NCBI GenBank assembly: GCA_052161885.1
Contig: CP197396.1
Span: forward strand, 1,984,001 to 2,048,000
Direction: 5' to 3'
DNA length: 64,000 bases
DNA from: QKTW01 sp052161885
GTDB lineage: Bacteria > Bacteroidota > Bacteroidia > Chitinophagales > Chitinophagaceae
Part shown: one piece after another, positions 59,233-64,000 of the stretch
Position numbering within the stretch: position 1 is the stretch's first letter
Layout: each line of letters starts with the position of its first letter
Made by a program: the position numbers and the translations under genes
The notes under the pieces: generated by a model
The model's database searches: none
What the model was told of the DNA's origin: nothing
Seen by the model: only the letters and a program-made list of their open reading frames with translations

Positions 59233-62200
59233 ATGTCGGAGCCCTGTAAAGTGGAAGTAGAATTTGTACATCTGCCCGTTCTCAATTTTGCCATGCAGCA
59301 GAATCATGTACCTGTTGTAAGAAAGTTTTCAATAAAAAATACAGGCGGCAATGACCTCAGCAATGTTGTCGTAACCATCCATTCAGCACCCGCTTTTGCA
59401 TTGCCATGGACGCAGCACATTGACATTTTACAAAAAGGCATCTCGTACGAGATAAGTAACGCGCAACCGGAAACCGATGCAGCTCATCTTGCTTCACTTA
59501 CGGAACGTATAGAAGGCCGGCTTGCCGTAACTATCCGCGCGGGAGAAGAAGTTGTTTATGAGCAGTCATATTCCATAGGCGTGCTTGCTTACGATCAGTG
59601 GAATGGCGTAAGTACATTGCCCGAAATGCTGGCGGCATTTGTAACACCCAACCACCCGGAAATACCGGCAGTACTGCGCCGTGCAGCGGTACATCTTGAA
59701 AAGTGGACCGGCAATCCTTCATTTGACGCCTACCAGACACAGAACCCGGACAGGGTACGCAAGCAAATGGCAGCCATCTATGAAGCTATTGCGGAGCTGC
59801 AGATCATTTACTGCACGGTACCTGCCAGCTTTGAAGACGACGGCCAGCGTGTGCGCCTGAGCGATAATATTTTTACGAATAAAATGGGTAACTGCCTGGA
59901 CATGTCCCTGCTCTACGCGGGCTGCCTTGAAGCGGTAGGGCTGAACCCGCTTATTGTTGTTGTAAAAGGACATGCCTTTGCCGGCACCTGGCTTATTGAA
60001 GATTCATTTGCAGACGCTGTGAATGATGACCCTTCTCTGCTTACCAAACGCACTGCAGCAGGCATTTCTGAAATTACACTCATAGAAACAACCCTGATGA
60101 ATGCAGGAAGCCGTGCAAGTTTTGATGATGCGGTAATCCAGGCAGATGCCCGCATGCGAAACACGGACGAATTTGTACTGTTCGTAGATATAAAACGGGC
60201 CAGAGCAGGAAAAATAAGGCCGCTGCCGTTGCGTGTACAAGGCGCAAATGGCTGGGAGATCATCGAAGATACCGTACAGGAAAGAGACAGCAGTGCCCCG
60301 GTGGAAATCGTAGCCGGTGCCAGAATAAAAGAGGCAGACAGGACCGATATATCAAGGCAGCAATTATGGGAACGTAAATTGCTTGACCTGACACTGAGAA
60401 ACACGTTACTGAACATACGCATCACCAAAAGCATGCTGCAGTTCATAACCGTGAGCCCCGCACTGCTGGAGGATGCCCTTGCAGAAGGGAAAGAATTCCA
60501 GGTGCTGCCCAAACCTGCAGATTGGGAAAATTCATTGCGCAGCGAAGGCATTTACCAGGCCGTACATAAATCAGATCCTGTTGCCGAACTCGTACAGCAG
60601 GAGCTTACACAAAAGAGACTGCGCGCTTACCTTCCGGAAAATGAACTCATCAATACGCTGACCAACCTATATAGATCATCCAGAACAGCGCTGGAAGAAA
60701 ACGGCGCCAATACGCTTTATATTGCCCTGGGCATGCTCAGGTGGTATGAAACACCAGCCAGCGAACGGCCAAGGTATGCACCCATATTACTTGTTCCGGT
60801 TGAGATAGTACGCAAGACCGCAGCAAAGGGATTTGTGATCCGGAGCCGCGAAGAAGAAACAATGCTGAACATTACATTGCTGGAAATGCTGCGCCAGGAC
60901 TTCGGGATACAGATCAATATAGATACGCTCCCCAAGGACGATCATGGCGTAGATGTATTGCAGACATTCAGTTTCATACGCCAGAGTATCATGGCACAAT
61001 CGCGCTGGGATGTGGAAGAACAGGTAGTGTTGGGTACATTTTCATTCAGCAAATTCATCCTGTGGAATGATATTCATAACAATGCCGGTAAACTCTGTGA
61101 AAGTAAAATCGTAGCCAGTCTCGTATCGGGCAGACAGGAATGGGAACCACAGCAGGAAACAGAGATTATTAATACAGATATACAGTTAAACCCTGCAGAT
61201 ATAGCATTGCCGGTAAGTACGGACTCTTCACAACTTGAGGCCATTATCCAGTCTTCCGGCAATAAAAGCTTTGTACTTCACGGCCCTCCCGGCACAGGCA
61301 AATCACAAACCATTACCAATATCATTGCCAATGCATTATACAATGGCAAACGGGTATTGTTTGTAGCAGCCAAAAAAGCAGCCCTGGAAGTGGTGCAGCA
61401 CAGATTGCACGCTGTTGGGCTCGGTGCTTTCTGCCTGGAACTGCATTCCAACAAATCCAAAAAATCTGCGGTACTGGAGCAACTGAAACAGACCACAGAA
61501 GTAGTGCGCAGAAAGGCTCCTGAAAACTTCCGCGATGAAGCCGACCGCCTATATGTATCAAGAAGAGAGCTGAATGATTATGTACAGGCATTGCACAAAA
61601 AATATCCTTTCGGGTATTCGCTGTATGAGTTGTTCAACGCTTATGTAAAACTAAATCAGCAACCTGCTTCCCTACAATTTAACAGCACTGCAATAGCCAA
61701 TCTGCGTGAAACGGATATTACGAAGTGGACCGATCTCGCTGAAGAACTGCAACTGACCGGCGAACATTGTGGCTCCCTGCATCAGCACCCACTTGAGGGA
61801 ATTCAGCCATCACAATATTCACAGCAGTTGAAGAGTGAAGCCGCGCAGCAGCTCAGGGACTATGCCGATCTTACCGGGAAGCTCACTGCAACCGCAGATA
61901 AAGTCGCCAGGCTATTACAGCTGAATGCAAATAACCTTAATTATGCTAAGCTGGATGCTTTAAAGAATATGGCTGAAATCATGCAACACCTGCAAAACAT
62001 ACCAGCCTCTTTGTTTGAAGCAGATGCACCGGAGCAGACAATGCTGCAACTCATAGAACTGGCAGAACATGGCACAAAGCGAGACGGTATTCAATCAGAA
62101 ATACTAAAGAACTTTCAACGCCCGGTGCTGGACATAAATGCAGCACAAACACTTACTGAGTGGAATGCTGCAGCACAGAAATGGTTTTTGCTCAAATGGT

Positions 62201-64000
62201 GGCAGCAAAGGAAAATAACAAAGCAGCTCAAGCAATATGCTACCGGAGGAAATGTGGAAAAAGATTCTGTTCCGGTTACATTGCAGCAGATTATTTCTTT
62301 CAAAGACGAACAATCTTTTATCAACAGATCCGGCAACCTCACTGCCCTGTTAGGCTTCCTGTACCACCAGGAAAAATGTGACTGGCAGAAGCTGGGCATC
62401 ACCTGTCATGCATTATTGCGCCTGAACCGTGAAGCGATCAAAATAACCGGCATTGAAGGCCTCAAAAGCTGGCGTATATCTTTGGGGCATATGTTTGCCG
62501 AAGGGAGCAGCACATACTTGTCGGCAAACAACAATATATTTTCAGAACTGGTAAGTCTATGCAATGAAACCGTTCGCCACGAGGCAGCTCTCCGCAGTTC
62601 TCTGGGTATAGACTTTAACGCATTCCGTTCGGATGATTCTGTAATCATTAATGCCGTACACGAAAAAACAACCGGCTGGACTGCCAATATTGACCAATTA
62701 AAAGACTGGTACAACTGGCGACAGGCAAGAGAAAAAGCCAATGCAGCAGGACTTTCCCCATTGATAGCAGCCTGTGAAAACGGAGCTGTTGAAATCACCA
62801 ATCTTACAAACTCGTTTAAAGAAGCATTGTACAGAAGCTGTACAGAATATATCATTGCCCTCAATCCGCACCTCGCCGCATTTAACGGGAAAATATTTGA
62901 GGAAAAGATCCGGAAATTTGCCGCAATCAGTGCACAGTTTGAACAGTTGACGCAACAGGAGCTGTATGCGCGTCTTGCATCAAGGTTACCTGCTTTTACA
63001 CAGGAAGCTGCACAAAGCTCCGAAATGGGTATTCTCCAGAAAGCGATCCGCAATAATGGTCGCGCCATGTCTATACGCAGGCTGTTCGACTCTATCCCAA
63101 ATCTTCTTCCACGGCTCAATCCATGCATGCTGATGAGCCCGATATCCGTTGCCCAGTACTTTGACGCCGGAAATACAAAATTTGATCTTGTAGTATTTGA
63201 CGAAGCGTCACAGATGCCCACCTGCGAAGCTGTTGGCGCCATTGCAAGAGGAAATACTGTAATCGTGGTAGGTGACCCGAAACAATTGCCGCCGACGAAT
63301 TTCTTCAGCACCAACAACTTTGATGAAGACAATGCAGACAAAGAAGACCTGGAAAGTATACTGGACGATTGTCTTGCGCTTTCCATGCCGTCAAAACACC
63401 TGCTCTGGCATTACCGCAGCAAGCATGAAAGCCTGATCGCATTCAGCAATGCCAGATATTATGAGAATAAGCTGCTCACCTTCCCTTCCATCGACGACAT
63501 CACATCAAAGGTGCAATATGTGCAGGTGCCGGGATTTTACGACAAAGGAAAAACACGACAGAACCGCGCCGAAGCACAAGCAATCGTAAATGAAATCGTG
63601 CGTCGCCTGTCCGATCCTGTCTTATCCAAAAGAAGTATTGGTATTGTCACCTTCAGCTCTGTACAGCAAAACCTTATTGAAGACATGCTGACAGAAGTCT
63701 TTAAACAAAATCCCGCGCTGGAAAAGACGGCGGATAATGCGGAAGAACCGATATTTATCAAAAACCTGGAAAATGTGCAGGGAGATGAACGCGATGTGAT
63801 CCTTTTCTCCATTTGCTACGGCCCGGATGAAACAGGAAAAGTAAGCCTCAACTTCGGCCCCATCAACCGGGATGGCGGCTGGCGAAGGCTGAATGTTGCG
63901 GTATCGCGGGCGCGTTATGAAATGGTCGTTTATTCCACACTGCGTGCCGACCAGATAGACCTTTCCCGTACAGGATCTGAAGGTGTCGCCGGGTTAAAAG
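59233..64000 (+). CDS. DUF4011-type superfamily 1 helicase protein with transglutaminase-like N-terminus (incomplete)
   Basis: An open frame of 1589 codons running off the window, so the C-terminus (possibly DUF3320 or a nuclease) is unseen. Residues about 1-115 look like an Ig-type sandwich. Residues about 190-260 look transglutaminase-like, with Cys221 in GNCLDMS and His247 in KGHAFAGTW. The DUF4011 part begins near 370 (LWERKLLDLTLRNTLLNIRI). Helicase motifs: Walker A GPPGTGKS (684-691), motif II VVFDEASQ (Asp1323), GDPKQLPPT, VQGDERDVILFS and RRLNVAVSRAR. A long helical insert separates I and II. Such helicases occur in phage-defence contexts, but function here is unproven. It stands alone behind its own promoter. 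Confidence 0.8.
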   Translation, partial: MSEPCKVEVEFVHLPVLNFAMQQNHVPVVRKFSIKNTGGNDLSNVVVTIHSAPAFALPWTQHIDILQKGISYEISNAQPETDAAHLASLTERIEGRLAVTIRAGEEVVYEQSYSIGVLAYDQWNGVSTLPEMLAAFVTPNHPEIPAVLRRAAVHLEKWTGNPSFDAYQTQNPDRVRKQMAAIYEAIAELQIIYCTVPASFEDDGQRVRLSDNIFTNKMGNCLDMSLLYAGCLEAVGLNPLIVVVKGHAFAGTWLIEDSFADAVNDDPSLLTKRTAAGISEITLIETTLMNAGSRASFDDAVIQADARMRNTDEFVLFVDIKRARAGKIRPLPLRVQGANGWEIIEDTVQERDSSAPVEIVAGARIKEADRTDISRQQLWERKLLDLTLRNTLLNIRITKSMLQFITVSPALLEDALAEGKEFQVLPKPADWENSLRSEGIYQAVHKSDPVAELVQQELTQKRLRAYLPENELINTLTNLYRSSRTALEENGANTLYIALGMLRWYETPASERPRYAPILLVPVEIVRKTAAKGFVIRSREEETMLNITLLEMLRQDFGIQINIDTLPKDDHGVDVLQTFSFIRQSIMAQSRWDVEEQVVLGTFSFSKFILWNDIHNNAGKLCESKIVASLVSGRQEWEPQQETEIINTDIQLNPADIALPVSTDSSQLEAIIQSSGNKSFVLHGPPGTGKSQTITNIIANALYNGKRVLFVAAKKAALEVVQHRLHAVGLGAFCLELHSNKSKKSAVLEQLKQTTEVVRRKAPENFRDEADRLYVSRRELNDYVQALHKKYPFGYSLYELFNAYVKLNQQPASLQFNSTAIANLRETDITKWTDLAEELQLTGEHCGSLHQHPLEGIQPSQYSQQLKSEAAQQLRDYADLTGKLTATADKVARLLQLNANNLNYAKLDALKNMAEIMQHLQNIPASLFEADAPEQTMLQLIELAEHGTKRDGIQSEILKNFQRPVLDINAAQTLTEWNAAAQKWFLLKWWQQRKITKQLKQYATGGNVEKDSVPVTLQQIISFKDEQSFINRSGNLTALLGFLYHQEKCDWQKLGITCHALLRLNREAIKITGIEGLKSWRISLGHMFAEGSSTYLSANNNIFSELVSLCNETVRHEAALRSSLGIDFNAFRSDDSVIINAVHEKTTGWTANIDQLKDWYNWRQAREKANAAGLSPLIAACENGAVEITNLTNSFKEALYRSCTEYIIALNPHLAAFNGKIFEEKIRKFAAISAQFEQLTQQELYARLASRLPAFTQEAAQSSEMGILQKAIRNNGRAMSIRRLFDSIPNLLPRLNPCMLMSPISVAQYFDAGNTKFDLVVFDEASQMPTCEAVGAIARGNTVIVVGDPKQLPPTNFFSTNNFDEDNADKEDLESILDDCLALSMPSKHLLWHYRSKHESLIAFSNARYYENKLLTFPSIDDITSKVQYVQVPGFYDKGKTRQNRAEAQAIVNEIVRRLSDPVLSKRSIGIVTFSSVQQNLIEDMLTEVFKQNPALEKTADNAEEPIFIKNLENVQGDERDVILFSICYGPDETGKVSLNFGPINRDGGWRRLNVAVSRARYEMVVYSTLRADQIDLSRTGSEGVAGLK

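Noticed and set aside
62406..63386. 326-codon minus-strand frame within the last gene
   Set aside because: The plus strand there encodes helicase motifs in one long frame, so this is an antisense shadow.

Overview
The window looks like a chromosomal segment from a Bacteroidota bacterium, most likely of the Chitinophagaceae type. The reasons seen in the sequence are many secreted proteins ending in type IX secretion system (T9SS) sorting domains of type A and type B, a PorP/SprF-like plus PorE-like gene pair, TonB-dependent receptors with an N-terminal carboxypeptidase-regulatory-like domain, gliding-type C-termini, and several upstream sites that fit the Bacteroidota -7 element TAnnTTTG. Ribosome binding sites of the Shine-Dalgarno kind are mostly not evident. 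The species cannot be named from the sequence alone.

Layout. 0-3.2 kb: housekeeping genes (DUF6526 protein, a small dimeric-barrel-like protein, a lysine-ketoglutarate reductase/saccharopine dehydrogenase-like enzyme, HscB) and an intact tRNA-Leu(CAA). 3.2-13.4 kb: a block bounded by the tRNA-Leu 3' end and a second, 5'-truncated copy of it (52 bp identical, 10,202 bp apart). It carries a secreted sortilin-like T9SS protein and a haem-type uptake set (TonB receptor, HmuT-, HmuU- and HmuV-like proteins). No integrase is visible. 13.5-14.5 kb: a J-domain/KTSC fusion and a SnoaL-like protein. 14.6-22.1 kb (minus): two paralogous T9SS adhesin-like proteins; the larger one has six repeats of exactly 720 bp. 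22.1-22.57 kb: a divergent intergenic region with a perfect 44-bp palindrome.

22.57-30.9 kb (plus): an apparent operon of two large type-B T9SS proteins, a PorP/SprF-like outer-membrane protein and a PorE-like OmpA/TPR/PD40 protein, so cargo and its dedicated secretion partners sit together. 31.4-35.9 kb: a response regulator, histidine kinase and outer-membrane receptor. 36.1-45.9 kb (minus): a PepSY-like secreted protein, then a likely seven-gene operon (beta-propeller, response regulator, histidine kinase, TolC-type channel, membrane-fusion lipoprotein, RND pump, acid-phosphatase-like lipoprotein). The two two-component pairs are close paralogues.

46.1-53.7 kb (minus): a TonB receptor, a beta-helix lipoprotein, a propeller-like protein, a secreted EEP-type phosphodiesterase and a T9SS protein, which together suggest scavenging of a phosphorus-rich polymer or organophosphate (inference). 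54.1-55.2 kb: an acyl-lipid/acyl-CoA desaturase preceded by a 5' stem-loop. 55.9-58.9 kb: a T9SS protein with a C-type lectin domain. 59.2 kb to the end: an incomplete, very large DUF4011/superfamily 1 helicase protein with an N-terminal transglutaminase-like segment, of a type often considered in anti-phage defence.
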